64,000 nt of DNA, from the NCBI RefSeq assembly GCF_002105285.1, contig NZ_MUHR01000028.1, forward strand, positions 17,868 to 81,867, given 5' to 3'. This document shows, in pieces, positions 19,063 through 27,316 of the stretch. Under the pieces are notes generated by a model. The model made no database searches, had not been told where the DNA came from, and saw only the letters and a program-made list of their open reading frames with translations. This DNA is from Planktotalea arctica (lineage in GTDB: Bacteria > Pseudomonadota > Alphaproteobacteria > Rhodobacterales > Rhodobacteraceae). The translations under genes and the position numbers were made by a program. Each line of letters starts with the position of its first letter. Within the stretch, counting starts at the first letter, position 1.

Positions 19063-19571
19063 TATGTGTCCTCCGCATTGCGTGCGATAAGCCAGTCGCC
19101 CTGCGCCGCGCGTACCATCGCAGCTGCAACTGAGATCAGGATAAAGCCTGATCCGACCGGCAGGGCGGCGTAGGCCCATGCAATCGAGATATCAAGCGCA
19201 GCAAGGCTTTGCGGCATTACGCGCAGGGTCATCAGGTAACCCTGCCAAAGCAGGACGGTGAAAAAAATGAGCGATCCGACGTTCGCTAGAAGATATAGGC
19301 CCAGACCGATGCGCGGAGGCAGTGAGGTCTGGATCACCTCGACTGAGATCATAGCACCATGTTTGAAAGCGACAGCAACCCCAAGAAATACCGACCAGAT
19401 CATGGCAGTGCGGGTAATAACTTCGGACCAAGTCGAGGGGGCGCCAAAGGCAAATCGGGTGATCACCTGATAGAGCGCCAGACTGGCTGCAATAACCAGA
19501 AACGCAATCGACAGTCTTTGCGCGACGCCTGTTGTAAAGTCTTCGAGACGCAGGAAATAGCGCATGGGCAT
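19062..19571 (-). CDS. TRAP transporter small membrane subunit (DctQ)
   Basis: A 169-residue membrane protein with four predicted helices and the family stretch VITRFAFGAPSTWSEVITRTAMIWSVFLGVAVAFKHGAMISVEV. It couples to the DctM subunit encoded directly downstream. An alternative ATG lies two codons in. A strong hairpin separates it from dctP. Confidence 0.88.
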   Translation of the reverse strand: MPMRYFLRLEDFTTGVAQRLSIAFLVIAASLALYQVITRFAFGAPSTWSEVITRTAMIWSVFLGVAVAFKHGAMISVEVIQTSLPPRIGLGLYLLANVGSLIFFTVLLWQGYLMTLRVMPQSLAALDISIAWAYAALPVGSGFILISVAAAMVRAAQGDWLIARNAEDT

Positions 19572-19603
19572 GCCTCATTGAATTTTGGGGAGCAGGATAG
19601 TGA

Positions 19604-19633
19604 CAGGCAGGCGTGGATAAGCACGCCTGCCTG
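19604..19633. terminator. Perfect 12-bp hairpin between dctP and dctQ
   Basis: CAGGCAGGCGTG and CACGCCTGCCTG pair perfectly around a GATAAG loop. It sits just after the dctP stop. In this place a hairpin usually stabilises or partly ends the dctP message, so the binding protein is made in excess. A similar hairpin occupies the same place in the second TRAP operon at 57875-57907. Confidence 0.75.
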
Positions 19634-19641
19634 AAAGGGTT

Positions 19642-20613
19642 TTATTCGACGGCTTGAATACGCTCTACCAACTCGGTGCCGTACTGATCAGTGTAGACTG
19701 CATATGCAGGCTGGGCCAGTTCAGCAAAAGGCGCTTTGTCGATCTCGGTGATCACTTCCATGCCGTTCTCGCGCAGTAGGGCAACGCCTGCTTCTTCCAG
19801 ACGGTTCACTTCCGCGCGCGTGGCTGCGGCAGAGGCTTTTGCTGCTTCCATGAACCAGCCGCGCTGCTCGTCGGTCATGCCATCCAGCAGGATTGGCGAG
19901 GACAGCACGACCGCTGGCGAATAGACGTGACCCGTCAACGAGACGTGGCCTTGCACTTCCCAGAACTTGGAGGCGGTGATCACTGTGACAGGGTTTTCCT
20001 GACCGTCGACAACACCCTGCTGCAGGGCAGTGAACAGCTCGGGGAAAGCCATGGGCGTGGGCGATGCGCCCATTTCAGAGAAGGCTTCCATGTGGACACG
20101 GTTTTCCATCGTCCGCAGCTTGAGACCCTCAAGATCGGCGGGTGTACGCACGGGGCGCTGGGAGTTGGTCACATGACGAAAGCCGTTTTCTGACCATGCA
20201 AGGCCAACCAGCTGGTTTTCGTCGATCTTGCCGAGCAGTTCCTGGCCAATATCACCGTCCAGCACATTGCGCGCGTGGTCATAGTCGCGGAACAAGAATG
20301 GCAGATCGAGAGCGAAGACTTCGGGTACGAAGTTGCCAAGCGGGCCGGTGGACGTGATCACTACATCCATGGAACCGATTTGCAGACCTTCGATCATGTC
20401 ACGCTCGCCGCCAAGCTGACCTGCTGGTGCTTGTGATCCGGTGAATTCACCGCCCGACAGCTCTGTCAACGTGTCGATGAAGGCCTGTGCGCCGATGCCG
20501 TAGTGCGACGTGGGCGACAATGCGTGCCCTACGACGATGTTACGCTCGGCATAGGCTGTTGTCGCAGCCAGTGTTGCCACCGCGCCTGCGAAAGCGAAAA
20601 GAGTATGTTTCAT
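19642..20613 (-). CDS. TRAP transporter solute-binding protein (DctP)
   Basis: A 323-residue periplasmic protein with a Sec signal peptide (MKHTLFAFAGAVATLAATTAYA). The mature part has family stretches such as GALDV-like IGSMDVVITSTGPLGNFVPEVFALDLPFLF, LKLRTMENRVHMEAFSEMGASPTPMAFPELFTALQQGVVDGQENP and the arginine-bearing helix that contacts the carboxylate. I set the start at 20613 at the signal peptide; the open frame upstream overlaps denD out of frame. Its ligand is likely a four-carbon sugar acid, by context. Confidence 0.9.
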   Translation of the reverse strand: MKHTLFAFAGAVATLAATTAYAERNIVVGHALSPTSHYGIGAQAFIDTLTELSGGEFTGSQAPAGQLGGERDMIEGLQIGSMDVVITSTGPLGNFVPEVFALDLPFLFRDYDHARNVLDGDIGQELLGKIDENQLVGLAWSENGFRHVTNSQRPVRTPADLEGLKLRTMENRVHMEAFSEMGASPTPMAFPELFTALQQGVVDGQENPVTVITASKFWEVQGHVSLTGHVYSPAVVLSSPILLDGMTDEQRGWFMEAAKASAAATRAEVNRLEEAGVALLRENGMEVITEIDKAPFAELAQPAYAVYTDQYGTELVERIQAVE

Positions 20614-20680
20614 TTTGGTTTCTCCCAAGGTGATAATTCGTCTTTTGCCCGCTGTGCTATTCACACAGTGGATTCGGTGC

Positions 20681-21673
20681 CTATTGCGTGGCACCTGTCT
20701 GGGCTGGTCGGCCCATCTCGTCTTCCAGATAAACCGTGATGATTTCCTGAAATGAACTCTCTGCGATAAAGCCGAGGGCGATCGCCCGGGCTGTATCAAA
20801 ATCACGCGGCCAGCTTGCCACGATACTCGCAACGGCTGGATCTGGCACGCGCCGGATCAATGCGACCGCGTCATCTCCTGCTACGGCGCGGAGCGCCTCA
20901 ATTTGCTCGCCAACAGTTGCGCTGACGCCTGGCATCGTCATACAACGCTGCCCGCCAAGCGAACTGGTGTCCATCGTGGCCGCATGTTCGATATAGCCGA
21001 CAGCCGCGCGAGGGCTTGCAAACCAATGGCGCAGATCGTCATCCACGGGCAGGATCGCCTCTTGGCCATTCAAGGGCTCGCGAAGAATACCGGAGAAAAA
21101 GCTGGATGCCGCTTTGTTTGGCTTGCCGGGGCGAATGCAGATGGTGGGAAAGCGGATGCCGATACCGTCAAGCATGCCACGCCTTGAATAATCGTTGAGC
21201 AGCATCTCTCCCATTGCTTTTTGCGTGCCATAGCTTGTGAGCGGGGTGAGGTGGTAGTCATCGGGAATTTTTACAGGAAACGGCGCGCCGAATACAGCGA
21301 GCGAAGAGGCATATATCACGCGGGGACAGTAATCTTCGATGGCGCCAATCGCCTCCAGTAACGCCCTCGTGCCGTCCAGATTGACGCGGTAGCCCTTCGT
21401 CATATCAGCCTCCGCCTCACCAGAGACGATAGCAGCGAGATGCACAATCACGTCAGGTTGGTCTGCGACAAGACGCTTGGCTGCACCCGGGTGCGTCAAG
21501 TCGAACGCATAAGCTTCGCAAATTCCATCGAACCCTTCTGGTGTTTCGGGCGCTACCACATCGACAAGCGTCATCGCAGTTACGGGCTGGTCATTGATCT
21601 GACCGGTTGCCGCAATCCGCTCTACCAGTTTGCGCCCGATCATGCCGGCGGCGCCAATGACTGCAAGTTTCAT
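20681..21673 (-). CDS. denD: D-erythronate dehydrogenase
   Basis: A 330-residue extended short-chain dehydrogenase. It has the Rossmann loop VIGAAGMIGRKLVE (residues 4-17), the NAD segment VIVHLAAIVSGEAE, and the catalytic SYGTQKAMGE (Tyr and Lys three residues apart). In characterised clusters DenD oxidises D-erythronate to 2-oxo-tetronate. It is first in the transport-catabolism operon after the regulator, overlapping the regulator stop by 4 bp. Confidence 0.9.
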   Translation of the reverse strand: MKLAVIGAAGMIGRKLVERIAATGQINDQPVTAMTLVDVVAPETPEGFDGICEAYAFDLTHPGAAKRLVADQPDVIVHLAAIVSGEAEADMTKGYRVNLDGTRALLEAIGAIEDYCPRVIYASSLAVFGAPFPVKIPDDYHLTPLTSYGTQKAMGEMLLNDYSRRGMLDGIGIRFPTICIRPGKPNKAASSFFSGILREPLNGQEAILPVDDDLRHWFASPRAAVGYIEHAATMDTSSLGGQRCMTMPGVSATVGEQIEALRAVAGDDAVALIRRVPDPAVASIVASWPRDFDTARAIALGFIAESSFQEIITVYLEDEMGRPAQTGATQ

Positions 21674-22422
21674 GAGTGTGCCTTTTGTGTTGAACTTGAA
21701 AGAAGAGCGCGGGTGCTGTCGTAAATTCGACGCTCGTGCACGCCGAGGGCCTTCAGCAATGCAGCTGCGTCCCGTGCCTTTAACGCGGCCAGAATGATGC
21801 GGTGGTCGGCAATGCTGCGCTCGATCGCACCTGCAACACTCACGGCGCGCCTGCGGTGATTGAGCTGATAAGAATATAGCGTGGCTGCAAGATCGGAGAG
21901 CACGGCGTTACCGCAAGACTGATAAACCGCTGTGTGAAATGCGCGATCAGCGATAAGAAAGCTGACTGGATCGCCCACTACGGTTTCCTGAGTTTTGATC
22001 AGATCAGCAAGGTGGTCCAGCGTCTCTGCATCGATCCGCTTCGCTGCTAAAGGAGCTAGCCGCCCCTCAACCATCAAACGCCCTTCGTGAACATCATCAA
22101 GGCTGTAGTCGGTTACACTTCCATTGGACAAGGCAGACATGCCAATATCACCTACGTCAACCGAAGCGATTTTGGTGCGGGCACCCTGCACAATCGTCAC
22201 AATACCCTTGGTTGACAAAATAAGCAGGGCTCCACGAATAGTCTCGCGACTGACACCCATCGTCGAAGCGAGATCACGCTCGCTGGGGAGTGTGTCGCCA
22301 ACGTTGAGCACGCCTGACGCGATCAGCGTCGCGAAGCGCTCCGCAACCTCGTCCTTGATGCTACGATGAGCCACCTTATCCAGGGGCGCGACATGCGACG
22401 ATGCAAAAGATGAGTCTCCCAT
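21670..22422 (-). CDS. GntR-family (FadR/FCD) regulator of the four-carbon acid operon
   Basis: A 250-residue regulator. The N-terminal winged HTH spans about residues 18-85 (GDTLPSERDLASTMGVSRETIRGALLILSTKGIV). An all-helical FCD ligand domain follows at about 110-235, with the metal-binding histidine stretch DRAFHTAVYQSCGN. It is the first gene of the operon, so it is most likely autoregulated and releases its site when a tetronate or oxo-tetronate binds. GGGAGGGGAG lies just upstream of the ATG. Confidence 0.9.
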   Translation of the reverse strand: MGDSSFASSHVAPLDKVAHRSIKDEVAERFATLIASGVLNVGDTLPSERDLASTMGVSRETIRGALLILSTKGIVTIVQGARTKIASVDVGDIGMSALSNGSVTDYSLDDVHEGRLMVEGRLAPLAAKRIDAETLDHLADLIKTQETVVGDPVSFLIADRAFHTAVYQSCGNAVLSDLAATLYSYQLNHRRRAVSVAGAIERSIADHRIILAALKARDAAALLKALGVHERRIYDSTRALLSSSTQKAHS

Positions 22423-22467
22423 ATCTCCCCTCCCAGTAAGATATTGTGTGTCCGCTAAGGCCTTTCG

Positions 22468-22507
22468 ACTGGCCTATTGGTTTGATTACTAGACCAGTGT
22501 ACCAAAT
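22468..22507. promoter_or_regulatory. Candidate operator/promoter region of the GntR-led operon
   Basis: Two overlapping dyads lie 46-85 bp upstream of the regulator start: ACTGGCCTA (22468-22476) with TAGACCAGT (22490-22498), one mismatch in nine, and TTGGT (22477) with ACCAA (22501). TGGT/ACCA pairs are what FadR-type regulators read. Which of the two is the operator is not clear. Confidence 0.5.
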
Positions 22508-22579
22508 TGCTGTCAACGCCTATTTGCGGTGTAGCTTCCGAAACCCCTGCCGCTACAATCTATTCGCCTCGATCTATTT

Positions 22580-22695
22580 ACGATCTGGCTAAGATGCTCA
22601 CAGCATGCGCGTTAACTTCACGTGTGAGTTAAAGGCCGCTTGATCAGGGATGTTTGGGTTCTTTTCGGCAAGAGCCGATAAGTTGACGGTACAGC
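22580..22695 (-). repeat. Right copy of the ~100-bp inverted repeat
   Basis: Read on the minus strand this matches 13781-13880. In one minus frame it encodes LSALAEKNPNIPDQAAFNSHVKL-like sequence; in another it encodes QLIGSCRKEPKHP and then a stop. The left copy keeps QLIGSCRK. It may therefore contain the 3' end of a transposase gene. Confidence 0.75.
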
Positions 22696-22699
22696 CGCG

Positions 22700-23150
22700 G
22701 AGTATCAAAGAGAATGAAGCATCCTGTTCTCAGATATGCCGATAGCCTTGATCGTTGCGTTGTCCGTCAAATTGAAAGTGCAGATGCTGTGCCGCAGTTT
22801 CTTTGGTCTGCGTTCACTGTCAGCGACGTGGCCTTAGTCTTTTCCCAGATGTGTTGAGTTGCTCGATAATGTCGAGTGCAGCTACTGCTTCGTTCACAAA
22901 GGTTGCCCTCGATCCGTGTCCCGTCTGTTCTTCATGGTCAATCTCCTCAGATATTTTACTGCGAAAATTCTAAGGCTAAGCGTTTCTTGAAGGAAGCACC
23001 CTTCAGTCGCTCTGCGCCTAATTTCAGGGTAGCGATGCCGCCTTAGCTGCCTTTTGGGCGGACGCTTCGCGCCGAAACTGAAACCACATACATTTCAGAC
23101 CTGCGGGCAGGGTGGGCCTTTTGACAAAGGACCTTAGCCTGATATATGTT
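22700..23150. other. Decayed sequence between the right repeat and the MobC-like gene
   Basis: No intact gene. On the minus strand short pieces in different frames look like coding remnants, for example one starting MKNRRDTDRGQP near 22937 after GGAGATTGACC and one reading FVNEAVAALDIIEQLNTSGK. They lead toward the inverted repeat and may be the rest of the same lost element. Confidence 0.4.
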
Positions 23151-23164
23151 GCTTGTTGCAGGAA

Positions 23165-23647
23165 ATGCGTAGTTTATTACGCAACAACTGGGATTTTCCA
23201 TTGGCGCTCTCCGATCACCAGAAAACATCTATTTTGTTGAAGGTTTCGCAAGGCGAGACTCCGGCAGCGATCGCACGATCCTTGGGAATTCACCGCGCAA
23301 CAGTCGGGCGGGTTATCGAACGCTCAAAGCGGCCCGCGCAAGCAACGAGAAAGCGGGGTAGGGGGGACAAGGCGCTTAGTTTTCGGGTGAGTAGTGGAGA
23401 GCTGAATGGGTTGGATCGGCTTGTGTCATCGGGTTTGGCGAAGAACAGATCAGAGGTTTTCCGCAAAATGTTACGCGTTTTGACGGGGTATTTTGATCCA
23501 GATCCCGACCCTGCGCATGCAGCAGATTTGAGGAGTTTGTTGTCCGAGCTTTCCGCAATCGGCAACAACTTAAACCAGGCGACAAGAGCATTTCACAAGG
23601 ACAAGCAGGATCGCGGCATTGCGACAATCTCACCGGAACACCCATAA
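23165..23647 (+). CDS. MobC-like mobilisation accessory protein with N-terminal HTH
   Basis: About 160 residues. The N-terminal part has a resolvase/Hin-type HTH (ETPAAIARSLGIHRATVGRVIERS). The middle has a ribbon-helix-helix-like stretch (LNGLDRLVSSGLAKNRSEVFRKMLR). The C-terminal part ends in LRSLLSELSAIGNNLNQATRAFHKD, and IGNNLNQ is the hallmark of bacterial MobC proteins that help relaxases at oriT. No relaxase gene follows, so it is an orphan from a plasmid or integrative element. Start uncertain: TTG at 23153 and ATG at 23165 are both weakly supported. Confidence 0.65.
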   Translation: MRSLLRNNWDFPLALSDHQKTSILLKVSQGETPAAIARSLGIHRATVGRVIERSKRPAQATRKRGRGDKALSFRVSSGELNGLDRLVSSGLAKNRSEVFRKMLRVLTGYFDPDPDPAHAADLRSLLSELSAIGNNLNQATRAFHKDKQDRGIATISPEHP

Positions 23648-23696
23648 GCGCCCTTAAGTTAAGAACAACCATTCAACCAAATCGCACGTTTCACCC

Positions 23697-23933
23697 TCAA
23701 AGTCTGCGAACGGAATTCCCGCCAGCGATGATCTTGTTGATGAGCTGCGCGACTGCCTTGTGCTCGGCTATTTCAACGTCAGACCCACCTGCGTTCTCGT
23801 GTGTTGCGGCGGCGTCTTCAAGGATGCCCATGATTTCTCTTTCTGGCAGGATCTTCGCGTCGTTCAATGCCAGCAGGAGCGCCTCGCAAATTGAAAGCGC
23901 GGCAATTCCTGACAGTGTGCTATGCTTGGACAT
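23697..23933 (-). CDS. Small conserved-looking hypothetical protein
   Basis: 78 residues from the ATG at 23933 (MSKHSTLSGIAALSICEALLLALNDAKILPEREIMGIL...). I do not recognise a family; it is helical, with a hydrophobic N-terminal third. A perfect CTGAT-N4-ATCAG dyad ends 88 bp upstream of this start, the same spacing as for other genes of the island, so it probably belongs to that regulon. A longer frame from 24029 would cover the dyad and is less likely. Confidence 0.55.
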   Translation of the reverse strand: MSKHSTLSGIAALSICEALLLALNDAKILPEREIMGILEDAAATHENAGGSDVEIAEHKAVAQLINKIIAGGNSVRRL

Positions 23934-24020
23934 GATGGCAGACGTCTCCAGTCTATTGCGCTTGCGCAGTGGACCCGTGCAGCGGTCATCGCAGGCTCTC
24001 AGGAAGCCTGAGGTTTGGGA

Positions 24021-24034
24021 CTGATCCACATCAG
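24021..24034. promoter_or_regulatory. FNR/CRP-type dyad CTGAT-CCAC-ATCAG
   Basis: A perfect dyad with five-base arms and four-base spacer, 88 bp upstream of the small leftward gene at 23933 and 25 bp upstream of the rightward Crp-type gene. It could activate the first and repress the second. Confidence 0.7.
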
Positions 24035-24058
24035 TCAGCGTCAGTTTATTCTCTGTAA

Positions 24059-24814
24059 ATGTTCAGTATTTTGAGGAAGGGGACCATTATCGAAACGAGA
24101 CCACTTGCACGCAAGCTCGGTGCTTTTGTCGCACTGTCCGAAGCGGAGCTTTTAGTCCTTGAAAGATTGCACAAACGTCGGCGCACATTCGTCGCCGGGT
24201 GCGATCTGGTGCACCAAGGGCAGGCGGATCAGGCGGCCTATATCCTGCTGTCGGGCTGGGCGTGTTCGTACAAGCTTTTGCACGATGGCCAGCGACAGAT
24301 CGTTGATTTTCAGATCCCGGGCGATTTCCTGGGTTTGCGCAGCGTGGTTCTACACGTTTCTGATCACAGCATCGAGCCAATCACGGATATAGAAGTCACC
24401 GAAGTCCATGGCTCCGATCTGTTTGAGGCATTCACAGAAACGCCTCGTCTGGCGACAGCGGTGCTTTGGACGGCGTCGCGCGACGAAGCCATGGTGGTAG
24501 AACATTTGGTGGGTATTGGGCGGAGAGGGGCCGCTGAACGCATGGCACATTTCCTGCTTGAATTAGGGGCCAGATTGTCCCTCGTTGGGATGGGGGACGA
24601 GGGGGGATATGATTGCCCGCTGACCCAATACTTGATCGCTGATGCCATCGGGTTGAGTGCTGTGCATGTAAACCGCGTTCTGAGGCAGTTGCGTGAGCAA
24701 GGTATGGTCACGTTTCGAGAGGGGCATGTTACATTTGATAACTATGATCGCTTGGCTGAATTTGCAGATTTTGAAGTGAGCTATCTGGATCAAATCGGAC
24801 CACTGTTAAAATAG
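24059..24814 (+). CDS. Crp/Fnr-family regulator
   Basis: A 251-residue regulator with an effector beta roll at about residues 40-140 (QADQAAYILLSGWACSYKLLHDGQRQIVDFQIPGDFLGL) and a C-terminal HTH at about 185-230 (LTQYLIADAIGLSAVHVNRVLRQLREQGMV). The recognition helix SAVHVNRVLRQLR lacks the E-x-x-S-R of FNR and CRP, and the N-terminal FNR cysteines are absent, so it is not an oxygen-sensing FNR by sequence. It stands at the edge of the 30-kb island with a perfect dyad just upstream, which makes it a candidate master regulator. Confidence 0.88.
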   Translation: MFSILRKGTIIETRPLARKLGAFVALSEAELLVLERLHKRRRTFVAGCDLVHQGQADQAAYILLSGWACSYKLLHDGQRQIVDFQIPGDFLGLRSVVLHVSDHSIEPITDIEVTEVHGSDLFEAFTETPRLATAVLWTASRDEAMVVEHLVGIGRRGAAERMAHFLLELGARLSLVGMGDEGGYDCPLTQYLIADAIGLSAVHVNRVLRQLREQGMVTFREGHVTFDNYDRLAEFADFEVSYLDQIGPLLK

Positions 24815-25399
24815 GCACAGCCTAAATATCGTCGCATCCTGCGACAGAGACGAGAAACACGCAGGTTGGTGGGACAGGGACATGTCTTGGCTACGTGTTT
24901 CCCGCTTGTCGATTGCGCGCTTTAGATCAGCGAACAATTTCAGTATCGCACCACCGTCATCTTCCCAGACTGATGCAGGTTTGTTTGGGTCTTCGAATTT
25001 TGGTTTTTCTCGCCCTGATCGCGTAGCTTGCGGATCAAGGGTTAGAGAAGTTGGAAATCTAACCTCTATTTTAGGGGAGGTGTGCGTCGTCTTCGCTCCA
25101 TCGAAATGGTTCATGTAGCGCGCGATGCCGATCGGCTTGGGGTCTGGCGTACGGACCATCATCGCACCAACTGCAAAGTGATCCGGCGTGTTGGTTGCTA
25201 TGAATGTGTCCAACTCTTTCTCAGACAGGTTCTTATGTGCCCCAAGAAAGCGGAAATATTTTGCGCTTTTTGAGAGATGGGCGAACCCAAACTCCAGTAG
25301 ATGGCGATCGTCTTGTGTCACCTCTCTGATTAGAACCAGAGTGCCGTCTTTTAGCGTTTTGGTGAATGGAGGGAGGTTCACTTCAGCAGCTTTTTTCAT
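24806..25399 (-). CDS. GNAT-family acetyltransferase-like protein, C-terminus divergent
   Basis: Residues 8-95 look like the start of a GNAT domain of the Pat/acetyltransferase type (FTKTLKDGTLVLIREVTQDDRHLLEFGFAHLSKSAKYFRF...VGAMMVRTPDPKPIGIARYMNHF). After that, where the acetyl-CoA loop should be, the sequence becomes unlike the family, so the acetyl-CoA site is not visible and the enzyme is probably inactive or truncated. The final 17 residues are also unusual. It overlaps the end of arcC and is last in the arginine operon. An alternative start lies at 25420. Confidence 0.6.
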   Translation of the reverse strand: MKKAAEVNLPPFTKTLKDGTLVLIREVTQDDRHLLEFGFAHLSKSAKYFRFLGAHKNLSEKELDTFIATNTPDHFAVGAMMVRTPDPKPIGIARYMNHFDGAKTTHTSPKIEVRFPTSLTLDPQATRSGREKPKFEDPNKPASVWEDDGGAILKLFADLKRAIDKRETRSQDMSLSHQPACFSSLSQDATIFRLCLF

Positions 25400-26303
25400 A
25401 GCAAACGCGTGTTCCCGCATGCCCGTCTAAGATCGCGCGGGCGTTTGTCAGTTGGCCTATCCCGGCGCATTTTCCACCATTTGTGATGAAGCTCGCTGCG
25501 GCAGATGCTTTCGGCCCCATTGACCCTGGCGGCAGTTCAAGGCTTTCGATCTGCGCCGAGGTTATGGTGTCGAGCAGGGTTTGATCCTCATCTCCAAAGT
25601 CACGATAGATCCCTTCGACGTCTGTTAGCAGCAAAAGGGCATCGGCGTTTAATTCTGTCGCTAAAAGGGCGGATGTCCGGTCTTTGTCGATGACAGCTTC
25701 GACGCCTTCCATATCACCGTCCGCATTGCGCATCACCGGTATACCGCCGCCACCTGCGCATATGACGATGTGCTTTGCCGCCAGCAGCGCCTTTATCGCA
25801 TCCAGACCAATGATGCGCAGCGGCAGAGGAGAAGGAACAACGCGTCTGCGGTTGCCCGTTGCCTCGCGCACCATGGACCAGCCGTGATCGCTTGCCACTT
25901 GCGCGGCTTCATCGGCCGTATAGATCGGGCCAATCGGTTTGCCTGGATTTGAAAATGCAGGGTCATTCGGGTCAACCTCAACGCGGCTGAGAAGGGTCGC
26001 GCAATGCGCAGTGTCCGGTAGCGCATTCATGAGTTCCTGCTCAATGAGATAACCGATCATACCGTCTGTTTCAGCACCCAAAACATCCAGCGGCCATGGC
26101 ATTGCTGGATCAAAGGCCGCGCCATGCAATGCCAAAAGACCGACCTGCGGGCCGTTACCGTGCGCGACGATAATTTCGTGATTGCGCGCCAGATCAGCCA
26201 GCGCAAGGGCAGCGATTTGCACGTTCGTGCGTTGCACCGCTGCTGTCATCGGCTCGCCCCGGCGCAGCAGTGCATTCCCGCCAAGGGCCACAACGACACG
26301 CAT
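25383..26303 (-). CDS. arcC: Carbamate kinase
   Basis: A 306-residue amino-acid-kinase-fold enzyme that makes ATP from carbamoyl phosphate and ADP, the energy-yielding last step of arginine fermentation. Family features: MRVVVALGGNALLRRGEPM at the start, VAHGNGPQVGLLALH (about 47-61), and VICAGGGGIPVM in the middle. I start it at 26303; the longer open frame upstream reads through the arcB end. It follows arcB after 1 bp. Confidence 0.93.
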   Translation of the reverse strand: MRVVVALGGNALLRRGEPMTAAVQRTNVQIAALALADLARNHEIIVAHGNGPQVGLLALHGAAFDPAMPWPLDVLGAETDGMIGYLIEQELMNALPDTAHCATLLSRVEVDPNDPAFSNPGKPIGPIYTADEAAQVASDHGWSMVREATGNRRRVVPSPLPLRIIGLDAIKALLAAKHIVICAGGGGIPVMRNADGDMEGVEAVIDKDRTSALLATELNADALLLLTDVEGIYRDFGDEDQTLLDTITSAQIESLELPPGSMGPKASAAASFITNGGKCAGIGQLTNARAILDGHAGTRVCYEKSC

Positions 26304-26304
26304 C

Positions 26305-27306
26305 TCAGGCCCCCATCGTGGCGACAAGAACCGCCTTGATCGTGTGCATCCGGTTTTCCGCCTGATCGAAAACGACAGAAGCGGGGGATTCAAACACGGC
26401 CTCCGTTACTTCCATGCAATCAATGCCGAATTTCTGAAACGTCTCTTTCCCAACTTCGGTGTCGCGGTTGTGAAAGGCAGGCAGGCAATGCATGAACTTG
26501 GTGTAACGGTTCTTGGTCTTTTCCATAACTTTCGTCGTGACGCGGTAGGGGGATAGCAGCGCAATGCGCTCCTCCCAAACCTCATCAGGTTCGCCCATGG
26601 ACACCCAAACATCGGTGTAGACGAAATCTGCGCCCTCAAGCCCTTCGGCGTGTTTCTCGGTCAATGTGATCCGTGCGCCTGTGGCTTCTGCGATCTTGCG
26701 GCATTGCGTCACCAGCACGTGATCGGGCCAGCAGCTTTGGGGACCACAGAGACGAATATCCATGCCGATAAGGGCGGCCCCCACCATCAGGCTAGAGCCC
26801 ATATTATTGCCCGCATCCCCCATGAAACAAAAGGAAATATCTGACAGATGCTTATGCGTGAATTCCCGCATGGTCATCAGGTCTGCAAGGATTTGCGTCG
26901 GGTGGTATTCGTCCGTCAGCCCGTTGAACACTGGCACGCCGGAAAACTCGGCCAGTACCTCCGCATCCTTCTGACCAAAGCCGCGATATTCGATCCCATC
27001 ATAGAACCGTCCCAAAACGCGGGCGGTGTCTTTCATGGTTTCTTTATGTCCGATATGGCTGCCCGATGGTCCCAGATAGGTTACATGCGCCCCTTGATCG
27101 TAGGCCGCTACCTCGAAACCGCTGCGTGTGCGCGTGCTGTCTTTTTCAAAGATCAGCGCGATGTTTTTACCGCTTAGAAGGCGCTGCTCTGTGCCATTCT
27201 GCTTGGCAGTTTTTAGACTGGCCGCGAGTTGCAGCAGGTGTCTGAGTTCGTCTGGCGAGAAATCAAGCAGTTTGATGAAACTGCGTCCGCGTAGGTTCTG
27301 TGGCAT
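26305..27306 (-). CDS. arcB: Catabolic-type ornithine carbamoyltransferase
   Basis: A 333-residue enzyme that splits citrulline to ornithine and carbamoyl phosphate. The carbamoyl-phosphate loop is [13 protein letters not shown] (about 52-64) and the ornithine motif is [13 protein letters not shown] (about 267-279). Length and the [16 protein letters not shown] start match catabolic and E. coli-type enzymes. AAGGA lies before the ATG at 27306. It stands between arcC and arcA, so the catabolic role is clear. Confidence 0.92.
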   Translation of the reverse strand: MPQNLRGRSFIKLLDFSPDELRHLLQLAASLKTAKQNGTEQRLLSGKNIALIFEKDSTRTRSGFEVAAYDQGAHVTYLGPSGSHIGHKETMKDTARVLGRFYDGIEYRGFGQKDAEVLAEFSGVPVFNGLTDEYHPTQILADLMTMREFTHKHLSDISFCFMGDAGNNMGSSLMVGAALIGMDIRLCGPQSCWPDHVLVTQCRKIAEATGARITLTEKHAEGLEGADFVYTDVWVSMGEPDEVWEERIALLSPYRVTTKVMEKTKNRYTKFMHCLPAFHNRDTEVGKETFQKFGIDCMEVTEAVFESPASVVFDQAENRMHTIKAVLVATMGA

Positions 27307-27316
27307 GTGAAGTTCC

